A DNA stretch of 14,904 nt, from the NCBI GenBank assembly GCA_900557175.1, contig USSL01000020.1:1-14904 (forward strand), written 5' to 3'. The notes beneath the pieces were generated by a model that saw only the letters and a list, made by a program, of their open reading frames with translations, was not told the DNA's origin and ran no database searches. A program made the position numbers and the translations under genes. How positions within the stretch are numbered: position 1 is the stretch's first letter; each line of letters opens with the position of its first letter. Below are positions 7,584 through 14,264 of the stretch, piece by piece. This DNA is from an uncultured Eubacteriales bacterium (GTDB taxonomy: Bacteria; Bacillota; Clostridia; Lachnospirales; Lachnospiraceae).

Positions 7584-8720
7584 TTATTTGCCAATCACGT
7601 TATTGGCAACAACAATTCTCTGCACTTCGTTTGTGCCCTCAAAAATCTGGAAGATCTTAGCATCTCTTAATAATTTTTCAACAGGATATTCACGGCTGTA
7701 GCCATAGCCGCCGAAAATCTGAATGGCCTCAGAAGCAACCTCCATTGCAATATCAGATGCATAACATTTTGCAATGGCAGATTCCATGCTGTGCGGCAGT
7801 CCCATATCCATCTTTGTCAGCGCATGAGCAACCATCTGACGGGCTGTCTCTGTCTTAATCTGCATATCGGCAATCTTAAACTGGATTGCCTGATTTTTAA
7901 TAATCGGTTTTCCAAACTGGATTCTTTCTTTGCCGTAAGCAATCGCCTCATTAATGCCGCGCTGTGCAATACCCGTGGCAACACAGCCCATCCATGTTCT
8001 TGCCTGATCAAGTGTCTTCATGGCAATTGAAAATCCTCTGCCTTCCTCACCGATCAGATTCTTTGCAGGAATACGGCAATCCTCTAAAACAACATCACAT
8101 GTATTGGATGTACGGATACCCATCTTATTTTCTTCATGGCCTGTGCTCAGTCCCGGTGTGCCTGCTTCAATAAAGAACATTGAAATGCCTTTAACACCTT
8201 TTGTCTTATCTGTCATGGCTGTCACACAATAGAAGGAAGCAACGCCGCCGTTTGTAATAAAGCACTTTCTGCCGTTTAATACATAGTCATCGCCATCTCT
8301 GACTGCTGTTGTCTTACCTGCACCGGCATCAGAACCTGCGCCCGGCTCTGTCAGACAGAAAGCACCGAAGCCGCCGTCCAAAATAAGGTCGCATGCACGT
8401 TTTTTCTGCTCGTCGGAGCCTGCGATAAGCACCGGCTTCATACCAAGACCGCTGGCTGAAATCGTTGTTGCAAAACCGGCGTCTGCAATTGCCATCTGCT
8501 CAATCAAAGCAGCCACATCCACACGGCTTAAGCCCGGTCCGCCGTATTCCTCAGGAACTTCAAGTGCCTGATAGCCCTGCTCAATCGCCTTATCGTAAAT
8601 TTCCTTCGGCCATTCGCCGGAAACATCATATTCTTTACACTGCTCCACAACTTCCTTTTCGCAGAAATTTTTAACATCCTGTAATAAATCCTGAGCTTCT
8701 TCTGAAATTAAATATGCCAT
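7584..8720 (-). CDS. Short-chain acyl-CoA dehydrogenase (butyryl-CoA dehydrogenase-like)
   Basis: The 378-residue protein is a full-length acyl-CoA dehydrogenase. It has the FAD/substrate signature CLTEPGAGSDAG (122-133), ITNGG (155-159), QIFGGYGYSREYPVEK near the C-terminus and the catalytic base Glu361 in FEGTNEVQR. The likely reaction is crotonyl-CoA to butyryl-CoA or the reverse, with electrons carried by ETF. Acryloyl-CoA reductase activity is an alternative that sequence cannot exclude. It sits between lctD and etfBA, so it is co-transcribed with a lactate dehydrogenase and one ETF. I see no crotonase or hydroxybutyryl-CoA dehydrogenase beside it, so it is not the central bcd operon copy. 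AGGAGGTAA precedes the start. Confidence 0.93.
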   Translation of the reverse strand: MAYLISEEAQDLLQDVKNFCEKEVVEQCKEYDVSGEWPKEIYDKAIEQGYQALEVPEEYGGPGLSRVDVAALIEQMAIADAGFATTISASGLGMKPVLIAGSDEQKKRACDLILDGGFGAFCLTEPGAGSDAGAGKTTAVRDGDDYVLNGRKCFITNGGVASFYCVTAMTDKTKGVKGISMFFIEAGTPGLSTGHEENKMGIRTSNTCDVVLEDCRIPAKNLIGEEGRGFSIAMKTLDQARTWMGCVATGIAQRGINEAIAYGKERIQFGKPIIKNQAIQFKIADMQIKTETARQMVAHALTKMDMGLPHSMESAIAKCYASDIAMEVASEAIQIFGGYGYSREYPVEKLLRDAKIFQIFEGTNEVQRIVVANNVIGK

Positions 8721-8770
8721 AACAACTTACCTCCTGTTGTATTATAAAAATGATTATTGTTTAAATGCTT

Positions 8771-10198
8771 TTAAAGCTTATAACAAATCTTATCCGGATT
8801 CAAAATCATCTTCGGATCAAATACTTCCTTAATGCCTCTCATCAGACGCATACTTGCCTCTCCTGCAAAGTCTGCGAGATAATCCATCTTGCCATAACCG
8901 ATGCCGTGTTCGCCGGAAATCAGGCCGCCGCACTCTGCCGCTTTCTTATAAATAATTTCCATAAACTCTGCAACCTGGCGTTTAAACTCTGCCTCGTCCA
9001 TATCATTTGCACATGTATAAATATGAAGGTTGCCATCGCCTGCATGACCGAAACTCTTAATTACAAAATCATAATTGTCCTGAAGTGACTTCACATAAGT
9101 CAGATAATTTGCAATCTGATTGACCGGAACAACAACGTCGCACTCATCAAGCAGCTTTGTCTCCGCCTCAATCGCTTCAAGGAAGGTACTTCTTGCCGCC
9201 CATGCCTCTTTTTTCTTTGCCGGTGTGTCCGCAACTAAAACATCCACTGCACCTTCCTCAAGGACAACCTCCGCAGCCTTCTCTGCGATTTCCTCAAGGC
9301 TTTCCATATCCTCGCCGTCAAAAGTAACAAGCAGATATGCCCCGATATCGACGCCGTCAACCTCTTTCGGGAAAACATTCTTTCCGAGATATCTTTCAGA
9401 CACAAGCACAATTTCCTTTTCCATAAATTCAAGTGCCTGCGGCTGAAGATGATTCATGAAAAACTTCGGTACTGTAGAAATACAATCCTCAAGATTTTCA
9501 TAAGGAATAATAAGACTTATTGTTTCCTTCGGTGCCGGAATCACCTTTAATGTCAGCTCCGTAATAATACCGAGTGTTCCTTCGGAACCAATCATCAGAT
9601 TCAAAAGACTGTAGCCTGTTGATGTTTTTGAAACTGTCGCGCCAAGGTTAATAATCTCACCTGTCGGAAGTACAACAGTCATCGCTCTCACGTAATCTCT
9701 TGTACAGCCATATTTCACAGCGCGCATACCGCCGGCATTTGTCGCTACATTGCCGCCCAGTGTCGCAAACTTTTCACCCGGATCCGGCGGATATAAAAGT
9801 CCCTGCTTTTGTGCATCCTCAGCAAGGTCATTCAGCAGAACACCCGGCTGAACATGAACAACAAAATTTTCTTTATCATAGTCAAGAATTTTATTCATCT
9901 TAGACATATCAATCATCACGCCGCCGTGAAGCGCTACAGCCGCACCTGTGAGCCCTGTGCCGGCGCCTCTTGGAATTACCGGAATACTGTTTTCATAACA
10001 GATCTTTACAATGGCCGCAATATCCTCCGTTGTCGTTCCCTCAATGAGAACCTCCGGCGCTCCCTTACCATAGATTGGCATTTCATCATGAAAATAATCT
10101 TCATTAATCTCATCTTTGACATACACCTTGCCCGGAACAATCTGCTTAAACGCCTCAATGATTTCGGGTGTTACTTTGTTATAAACAATTTCTGCCAT
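8771..10198 (-). CDS. lctD: FAD-dependent D-lactate dehydrogenase (GlcD/LctD family)
   Basis: The 475-residue protein has an N-terminal PCMH-type FAD domain with PRGAGTGLTGAA (76-87) and PPDPGEKFATLGGNVATNAG (137-156). A C-terminal FAD-oxidase domain follows, with GHAGDGNLH (384-392), SGEHGIGYGK (428-437) and LNPDK (466-470). It oxidises D-lactate (possibly glycolate-type 2-hydroxy acids) to pyruvate. No Fe-S domain is fused. Placement with etfB and etfA matches the Acetobacterium woodii Ldh-EtfAB complex, which drives NAD reduction by lactate using reduced ferredoxin. GGGAGG lies upstream of the ATG, 18 bp after the larA stop. D-specificity is inferred from the family and from the accompanying racemase. 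Confidence 0.93.
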   Translation of the reverse strand: MAEIVYNKVTPEIIEAFKQIVPGKVYVKDEINEDYFHDEMPIYGKGAPEVLIEGTTTEDIAAIVKICYENSIPVIPRGAGTGLTGAAVALHGGVMIDMSKMNKILDYDKENFVVHVQPGVLLNDLAEDAQKQGLLYPPDPGEKFATLGGNVATNAGGMRAVKYGCTRDYVRAMTVVLPTGEIINLGATVSKTSTGYSLLNLMIGSEGTLGIITELTLKVIPAPKETISLIIPYENLEDCISTVPKFFMNHLQPQALEFMEKEIVLVSERYLGKNVFPKEVDGVDIGAYLLVTFDGEDMESLEEIAEKAAEVVLEEGAVDVLVADTPAKKKEAWAARSTFLEAIEAETKLLDECDVVVPVNQIANYLTYVKSLQDNYDFVIKSFGHAGDGNLHIYTCANDMDEAEFKRQVAEFMEIIYKKAAECGGLISGEHGIGYGKMDYLADFAGEASMRLMRGIKEVFDPKMILNPDKICYKL

Positions 10199-10216
10199 TT
10201 TTATATACCTCCCGTT

Positions 10217-11506
10217 TTAATTTTTATTTCTTACAATGACCGATACACCATCAGGGATCACCGTAATTTTTGAATCCTTACGTCCCAGATAAGCGTCTGC
10301 CATTTTAATTGCTTCATCAACACTTTCCGCATAATCCATCTGCATATCAAGCACCATCTGACGCGGCGCCTGTGTCACCATAATTACCTTATATTTCAGC
10401 AATATCCTGCACAAAATCTGTGCTTCCCACTGATCCGGAATTGTTTTTTCCATCGGCGTATCTAAAAACTGCTTCATAATTTCCTGTTTATCTCTGCCGC
10501 CTGCAAATGTATCGTACAGTGACTGCCCGCCGTGACCATCCACACAGCTTGAAACCATAATAATCACGCCGCCCGGACGACATGTCGCTTCCGCAGCCGT
10601 CATCCCCTTGACTGACTGATAAATATTTTGATCCAGCGGATAACCGCCGTTTGTTGAAATCACAATATCTGCCGGAATTGCATCGACGCCGGACATCTCA
10701 TCAACAAAGGCACAGCCCTGTCTGTGCGCTGTATCAAAATGGCCTGCATAAGCTTTAATGACCTGTTTGTTTTCATCAAGCACAACATTGACAATAAAAG
10801 CAAGTTTCGCAGCTTCCGCCGCAAATACCATATCCTTATGTATCGGATTGCCGTCCAAAATACCTGTTCTTGAATACGCACTGTCAATAAATGCCGAACA
10901 ATGGTTTGACATCACAGTAACTGCGCTTGAAACACCCGGCAATATACTCTTTCTGCCGCCTGAAAAGCCGGCAAAGAAATGTGGTTCAATAAAGCCCTCT
11001 GATATAAGCAGATCTGCTTCTGCTGCAACCTTGTTGATCATCAGCGCTCCGCCGGACGGCAATGTGCCAAGCGGCACCATATCTTCATCGTTGTGGCTTT
11101 GATGAATGACAAAGTGAATATCATCTCTGTCAACAATATCCTCACCGAATTTATAAATCAGCTCCTGCCGTGTTGTCGGACGATGAAAGCCCGTCGCAAT
11201 AAGCACTGTTAATGAAGCTTCAGGATTTCCTGCCTTAATCTCATCAAGCACTGCCGGCATAATGACCTTACTCGGTACCGGCCGCGTATGATCGCTGGCG
11301 ATAAGCACGATATTTTTTTTGCCCTGCACAAGCTCTCTTAATCTCGGCGAATTGATCGGATGCTCCAGCGCCTCTCTGACAATCTCTGTCTGCGGACGCT
11401 CTGCTTTATACTGATGCGCCTTTGATACAAGCGTTCCGTTAAATCGTTCATCCGGAATTGTAATACTCATTTTCTCTTTGCCGAAAGGTAATTGAATGAC
11501 TGCCAT
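10217..11506 (-). CDS. larA: Nickel-pincer lactate racemase
   Basis: The 429-residue protein aligns with LarA at every catalytic position I can recall for Lactiplantibacillus plantarum: SDHTRP (71-76), His108 in ATGFHRP, His176 and Lys186 in PHFFAGFSGGRK, and His202 in MSNH. The His176-Lys186-His202 spacing (10 and 16) equals the plantarum His174-Lys184-His200. It would interconvert L- and D-lactate so both isomers reach the D-specific dehydrogenase. LarA homologues can act on other 2-hydroxy acids, but the operon makes lactate the best substrate. The cofactor genes larB, larC and larE are not in the window. The ribosome binding site AGGAGG overlaps the lctP stop. Confidence 0.93.
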   Translation of the reverse strand: MAVIQLPFGKEKMSITIPDERFNGTLVSKAHQYKAERPQTEIVREALEHPINSPRLRELVQGKKNIVLIASDHTRPVPSKVIMPAVLDEIKAGNPEASLTVLIATGFHRPTTRQELIYKFGEDIVDRDDIHFVIHQSHNDEDMVPLGTLPSGGALMINKVAAEADLLISEGFIEPHFFAGFSGGRKSILPGVSSAVTVMSNHCSAFIDSAYSRTGILDGNPIHKDMVFAAEAAKLAFIVNVVLDENKQVIKAYAGHFDTAHRQGCAFVDEMSGVDAIPADIVISTNGGYPLDQNIYQSVKGMTAAEATCRPGGVIIMVSSCVDGHGGQSLYDTFAGGRDKQEIMKQFLDTPMEKTIPDQWEAQILCRILLKYKVIMVTQAPRQMVLDMQMDYAESVDEAIKMADAYLGRKDSKITVIPDGVSVIVRNKN

Positions 11507-11518
11507 GTTACTCTCCTC

Positions 11519-13066
11519 CTACAAAATGAGGCTCATGCCAAAGTAGGCAACAAGTCCGTAAATAATAATAAAAATAATATAATATTTAATAACACCGGTC
11601 AGCATCTTGCTTTCCTGGCCGACTGTATCTGTCGCCGCCGCCGCAACTGCAATACTCTGCGGTGAAATAATCTTTCCGGCCGTACTGCCAATTGTATTTG
11701 CCGCAACCATCCACGTTGTATTCATATCCAGCGTCACTGCCGTGCTGTACTGAAGCTTTGCAAAAAGCACACTGCTTGACGTTGCACTGCCTGTTACAAA
11801 TGTTCCGATGGAACCAATCAAAGGCGCCACAAGCGGATAAAAGCGTCCGGTAATACTGACAATAAAATCTGCAATATTTTGTGTCATGCCGCTGTAGCCC
11901 ATGACTTTTGCTGTGCCGAGCACTGCCATAATCGTAATAATTGTTTTTGACATCTGCTTTACTGTCGCACCAAGCACCTTAAAAATCTCCTTCACAGGAC
12001 ATTTTTGAATCAGGCCGCCGATAAAAGCTGCAATAAGAATAAGCACGCCCGGTGTGGCAATCCATGTCACTGTATAAGGTGCCGCACCCTCGCCGGTATA
12101 AATCGGAATATTCGACTTCACCGATGCCAGCGGTCCGTTGATGGCCGGCACTAAGGAAGATGTCACTAAAAGAAAAATAAGAACGAGGATAAACGGGCTC
12201 CATGCCACAAGTCCTTTTTTAAGGCTGACACTTTCTGAACTCTCCTCTGATTCAATATCAAATTCTGTCGTCTTTCCTTTTCTCAAAAGCTTCGCAAATA
12301 TAATCGTCACTGCCATGCAGATGACAGAACCGATGACTGCCGGAAGCTCGGCGCCCACAAACTTTGCCGTTAAAAACTGCGGAATAACGAAAGCCACACC
12401 TGAAATCAGTGTAATCAGGCCGACGCCCTTAAATGCTGAAAGGCCTTTTGCGCCGCATTGCTTTCCGGTCATATATACAACAAAAAACGGAACTAAAATC
12501 ACCATCACCGAAAGCTGGAGCACAACATAGACTGCCGTCTGCATCGGATCGGTGCCTGCCACATTGGCAGCCGTCACTGTCGGAATACCGATTGAGCCAA
12601 AGGCTACCGGCGTTGTATTTGCCACAAGACAGACAATCGCGGAAAACAAAGGATTAAATCCAAGCCCGATCAGTATACCTGCCGGAATAGCAACTGCAGT
12701 GCCGAAGCCTGCCATGCCTTCCATAAATCCGCCAAACCCCCACGCAATAATTAAAACAAGAATACGCTTATCCTTTGATACAGATGTAAGCATTCTTTTA
12801 ATAACATCCATGTTCTTTGTATGAACAACGAGGTTATACGTAAAGACCGCAGCAACAATAACAAGACAGATTGGCCATATCGCCATCACAAAGCCTTCGA
12901 GTGTCCCGGTCGCTACTTCAAGCGGCCCCTGCTTCCAAATAAACAAAGCTTCAACGATTGTAATAACAAGTGCAATCGGACAAGCTTTATACCCCGGCAT
13001 CTTCAGACCGCTCAGCGCGATAATCAGAAAAATAATCGGAAGCATTGCAAGTAAAAACATAAGCAT
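11519..13066 (-). CDS. lctP: L-lactate permease family transporter
   Basis: The 515-residue polytopic membrane protein has about twelve to fourteen hydrophobic segments and LctP/LldP signatures: GGFMEGMAGFGTAVAIP (112-128), NTTPVAFGSIGIP (150-162) and, near the C-terminus, GTFVTGSATSSSVLF. It imports lactate, probably with protons. It is the first gene of the operon, behind the promoter at 13266-13295 and a leader of about 190 nt. The start at 13066 has AAGGGGG about 8 nt upstream; a second ATG two codons later (13060) is also possible. The length is a little under E. coli LldP, normal for Firmicute homologues. Confidence 0.94.
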   Translation of the reverse strand: MLMFLLAMLPIIFLIIALSGLKMPGYKACPIALVITIVEALFIWKQGPLEVATGTLEGFVMAIWPICLVIVAAVFTYNLVVHTKNMDVIKRMLTSVSKDKRILVLIIAWGFGGFMEGMAGFGTAVAIPAGILIGLGFNPLFSAIVCLVANTTPVAFGSIGIPTVTAANVAGTDPMQTAVYVVLQLSVMVILVPFFVVYMTGKQCGAKGLSAFKGVGLITLISGVAFVIPQFLTAKFVGAELPAVIGSVICMAVTIIFAKLLRKGKTTEFDIESEESSESVSLKKGLVAWSPFILVLIFLLVTSSLVPAINGPLASVKSNIPIYTGEGAAPYTVTWIATPGVLILIAAFIGGLIQKCPVKEIFKVLGATVKQMSKTIITIMAVLGTAKVMGYSGMTQNIADFIVSITGRFYPLVAPLIGSIGTFVTGSATSSSVLFAKLQYSTAVTLDMNTTWMVAANTIGSTAGKIISPQSIAVAAAATDTVGQESKMLTGVIKYYIIFIIIYGLVAYFGMSLIL

Positions 13067-13079
13067 AAGATGTTCCCCC

Positions 13080-13133
13080 TTAGAAACAAAACCATAATGT
13101 CAGAATCAAAAATTCTTTTGATTCCTTATGCAT
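13080..13133 (-). CDS. Possible 17-residue leader ORF ahead of lctP
   Basis: An ATG at 13133 opens 17 codons (MHKESKEFLILTLWFCF) ending in TAA at 13080. The stop forms the first bases of the lctP ribosome binding site (TAAGGGGG). The codons span the perfect hairpin at 13103-13124. Only a weak GTGG precedes its ATG, so translation is doubtful. If translated, it would couple to lctP initiation. Confidence 0.2.
   Translation of the reverse strand: MHKESKEFLILTLWFCF
13103..13124. repeat. Perfect inverted repeat in the lctP leader
   Basis: GAATCAAAA and TTTTGATTC are perfect 9-nt arms around a 4-nt loop. In the leader RNA they form a stable AU-rich hairpin 20 nt upstream of the lctP ribosome binding site. 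No T-run follows on the minus strand, so it is not a terminator. It may be an operator or an RNA stability or coupling element. Confidence 0.5.
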
Positions 13134-13143
13134 ATCCACAAAG

Positions 13144-13154
13144 TGGTACTACCA
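13144..13154. promoter_or_regulatory. Operator-like palindrome, distal copy (TGGTA-C-TACCA)
   Basis: A perfect 5-1-5 palindrome, TGGTACTACCA, lies about 105-115 bp downstream of the predicted lct start point. It fits the TGGT...ACCA pattern of FadR/LldR-type GntR operators, and such a regulator is encoded just upstream. The flank AAG...GT reappears in inverse orientation at the proximal copy. Confidence 0.6.
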
Positions 13155-13162
13155 GTGTAGGT

Positions 13163-13192
13163 AAAAAAATTTGTCGTGCAGCTGACTGCCGA
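13163..13192 (-). terminator. Candidate leader attenuator hairpin
   Basis: On the minus strand TCGGCAG (13192-13186) pairs with CTGC-A-CGA (13181-13174; one bulged A) around the loop TCAG. CAAA and seven T's (13169-13163) follow. The stem is short, and the T-run begins 4 nt after it, so termination would be partial at best. Its place inside the lct leader makes it a candidate attenuator. A competing pairing of its GCTGC with an upstream GCAGC is possible. Confidence 0.35.
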
Positions 13193-13236
13193 TTTTAAAA
13201 ATCTTTTTCAGACCACAGGGCTGCCGGCGGCCCTAC

Positions 13237-13247
13237 TGGTACTACCA
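13237..13247. promoter_or_regulatory. Operator-like palindrome, proximal copy (TGGTA-C-TACCA)
   Basis: The same 11-bp palindrome as at 13144-13154 lies 93 bp away, about 12-23 bp downstream of the predicted start point, where a bound repressor would block initiation or early elongation. Its 17-bp surround (AAGTGGTA-N-TACCAGT read on the minus strand) is the inverted counterpart of the distal copy. Confidence 0.65.
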
Positions 13248-13258
13248 CTTTCGAACTA

Positions 13259-13273
13259 TGTACTTATTGTACA
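13259..13273. promoter_or_regulatory. TGTAC-N5-GTACA dyad over the lct -10 and start region
   Basis: A perfect inverted repeat TGTAC-TTATT-GTACA (plus-strand reading) covers the -10 hexamer and the predicted start point. It is distinct from the TGGTA-N-TACCA sites, so it could bind a second regulator. I do not recognise which. Chance AT-rich symmetry at a -10 is possible. Confidence 0.35.
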
Positions 13274-13295
13274 ACCGAACAAAACGATTTGTCAA
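13266..13295 (-). promoter_or_regulatory. Sigma-A promoter of the lactate operon
   Basis: TTGACA (13295-13290), an 18-bp spacer and TACAAT (13271-13266) form a strong promoter with an AT-rich upstream stretch. The expected start is near 13259. It is the best promoter in the gap and faces lctP. Confidence 0.8.
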
Positions 13296-13364
13296 TATAT
13301 TTATTATATTTCGTTCAAATTATACAATTTTTCTTCAAAAAACTGTGCATGTTGACATTGCAAT

Positions 13365-13402
13365 TCAAGGCACATCGTTACAATTATAACAATGTGCCTT
13401 GA
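13365..13402. repeat. 38-bp palindrome between the GntR gene and the lct promoter
   Basis: Arms TCAAGGCACAT (13365-13375) and ATGTGCCTTGA (13392-13402) match perfectly. Inside them GTTA/TAAC pairs again after one mismatch, leaving a 6-nt loop. It begins 14 bp after the GntR stop. It may end the GntR transcript, but no T-run follows on either strand, so it is not a canonical terminator. Confidence 0.6.
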
Positions 13403-13416
13403 GCAGTGATCCCTAT

Positions 13417-14109
13417 TTAATCATTCTGATACATGATAATATATTGAAAATGCTTCTGAAGTCCCACAAGCGCTTTTTCCTTGTCGCCCTCGACAATCCC
13501 CTCCACAATCATCCGGTGGGCATTTTTCAGATCCTCATCCTTTTGCATACCGTTAATGATTTTACAGCGCATCTTCGGAATGTAGGCGTCCAGCGTTTTC
13601 GTCAGCGCACGGAAATTTGCAATCATATATTCATTGCCGGTCGCTTCAATGAGAAAATAATGAAGTGCCTTATCACATCGGACACGCTCATGCTCATCCT
13701 GTGCATTTTCAAGTTTCAACAATGCCGAAAGCATCATTTCCTTCTGTTCATCTGTTAAATTTCCGACAAGCAGATTCACAGCTTCCCACTCAAGTCCATA
13801 ACGGAATTCTGTGATTTGTTCATTACTCCGGTGATTTAAAATATACATAAAGGTCATCACGTCCCGAAGTGTTTTATCAAAATTACGGCAAATAAAATTA
13901 CCTGCCCCGTGCTGAGTCTCAATCACGCCGAGATTTTCCATCGTCTTTAAGCCTTCCCGGACAGAATTTCGGCTGATCTGCAGCAGTTCTGCCAGCTCAC
14001 GCTCAGAAGGGATCTTATCTCCGGCCTTAAATTCACCGGCATAAAGCTTATTCCACAAATATTCCCTGACCTTCATATAAGACTTTTTCATATCCTTACT
14101 GCCTTTCAT
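13417..14109 (-). CDS. FadR-subfamily GntR transcriptional regulator, probable lactate-operon repressor
   Basis: The 230-residue protein has a winged helix-turn-helix at ~10-73 (GDKIPSERELAELLQISRNS...GVIETQHGAGNFI) and an all-helical FCD effector domain at ~95-225. Asp146, His150, His198 and His220 sit where this family binds a metal and small carboxylates. E. coli LldR and A. woodii LctA are functional parallels. It is transcribed towards the lactate operon, and two TGGTA-N-TACCA palindromes lie in the operon leader, so it probably represses lct and is released by lactate. An ATG at 14091 (residue 7) has AAAGG and AAGGA upstream whereas 14109 has none, so the true start may be 14091. Control of the upstream sugar kinase is an alternative. 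Confidence 0.88.
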   Translation of the reverse strand: MKGSKDMKKSYMKVREYLWNKLYAGEFKAGDKIPSERELAELLQISRNSVREGLKTMENLGVIETQHGAGNFICRNFDKTLRDVMTFMYILNHRSNEQITEFRYGLEWEAVNLLVGNLTDEQKEMMLSALLKLENAQDEHERVRCDKALHYFLIEATGNEYMIANFRALTKTLDAYIPKMRCKIINGMQKDEDLKNAHRMIVEGIVEGDKEKALVGLQKHFQYIIMYQND

Positions 14110-14139
14110 ACTATTTTATCAATTCATATTTCAGACACT

Positions 14140-14168
14140 ATTATACACGATTTAGCCAAAAAAGGCTA
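14140..14168 (-). promoter_or_regulatory. Weak candidate promoter for the GntR regulator
   Basis: TATAAT (14145-14140) lies 31 bp before the ORF's first ATG, but the hexamer 17 bp upstream (TAGCCT) is a poor -35. The small inverted repeat TAGCC-AAAAAA-GGCTA (14153-14168) fills the spacer and -35 region and could be a regulator site. A second TATAAT-like box (14188-14183) is also present without a good -35. Confidence 0.3.
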
Positions 14169-14240
14169 TGCTTCGCAAAAGATTATACATTGCACAGACG
14201 GCTCGCAGACTGTTTTGTAAAAGCTTCCTGTATCACAACA

Positions 14241-14264
14241 ATAGGAGGGGCGTACCCCTCCTAT
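14241..14264 (-). terminator. Strong hairpin at the end of the sugar-kinase gene
   Basis: ATAGGAGGGG and CCCCTCCTAT form a perfect 10-bp stem with a 4-nt loop, and the kinase stop TAG is part of the stem. Only a broken T-run (TTGTTGT) follows on the minus strand, so termination efficiency is uncertain. It nevertheless separates the kinase from the regulator. Confidence 0.6.

Larger units (their letters stand above)
13067..13259 (-). other. Structured 5' leader of the lactate operon
   Basis: About 193 nt separate the predicted start point (~13259) from the lctP ATG. This leader holds two inverted operator-like repeats that could also pair as RNA, a GC hairpin AGGGC/GCCCT, a terminator-like hairpin with T7, a perfect 9-bp hairpin and a short ORF. 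With the upstream half (13260-13416) it makes up the only gene-free stretch above 300 bp in the window. I recognise no known riboswitch or T-box in it. Confidence 0.5.

Noticed and set aside
8716..8740. Hairpin ACAAC/GTTGT with the acyl-CoA dehydrogenase ribosome binding site in its loop
   Set aside because: The stem is only 5 bp with weak pairs, and the Shine-Dalgarno is exposed in the loop, so it is unlikely to regulate.
9809..10273. Plus-strand ORF of 154 codons, the longest on that strand
   Set aside because: It lies antisense to lctD and the end of larA, both well supported. Its translation is low-complexity antisense coding with no recognisable domain.
13290..13335. CcpA catabolite (cre) site near the lct promoter
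   Set aside because: TTTGAACGAAAT is one base short of the consensus spacing and has no symmetric right half. I cannot support a cre site, although sugar repression of such clusters is known.
13315..13350. Second promoter for lct using a TATAAT box upstream of the main promoter
   Set aside because: There is no acceptable -35 at 16-18 bp (CACAGT at 17). AT-rich DNA here yields such boxes by chance, and TTGACA-N18-TACAAT is far better.
13352..13384. Plus-strand promoter TTGACA...TACAAT in the regulator-lct gap
   Set aside because: The spacer is 21 bp, and no plus-strand gene follows; the next sequence is the antisense of the regulator.
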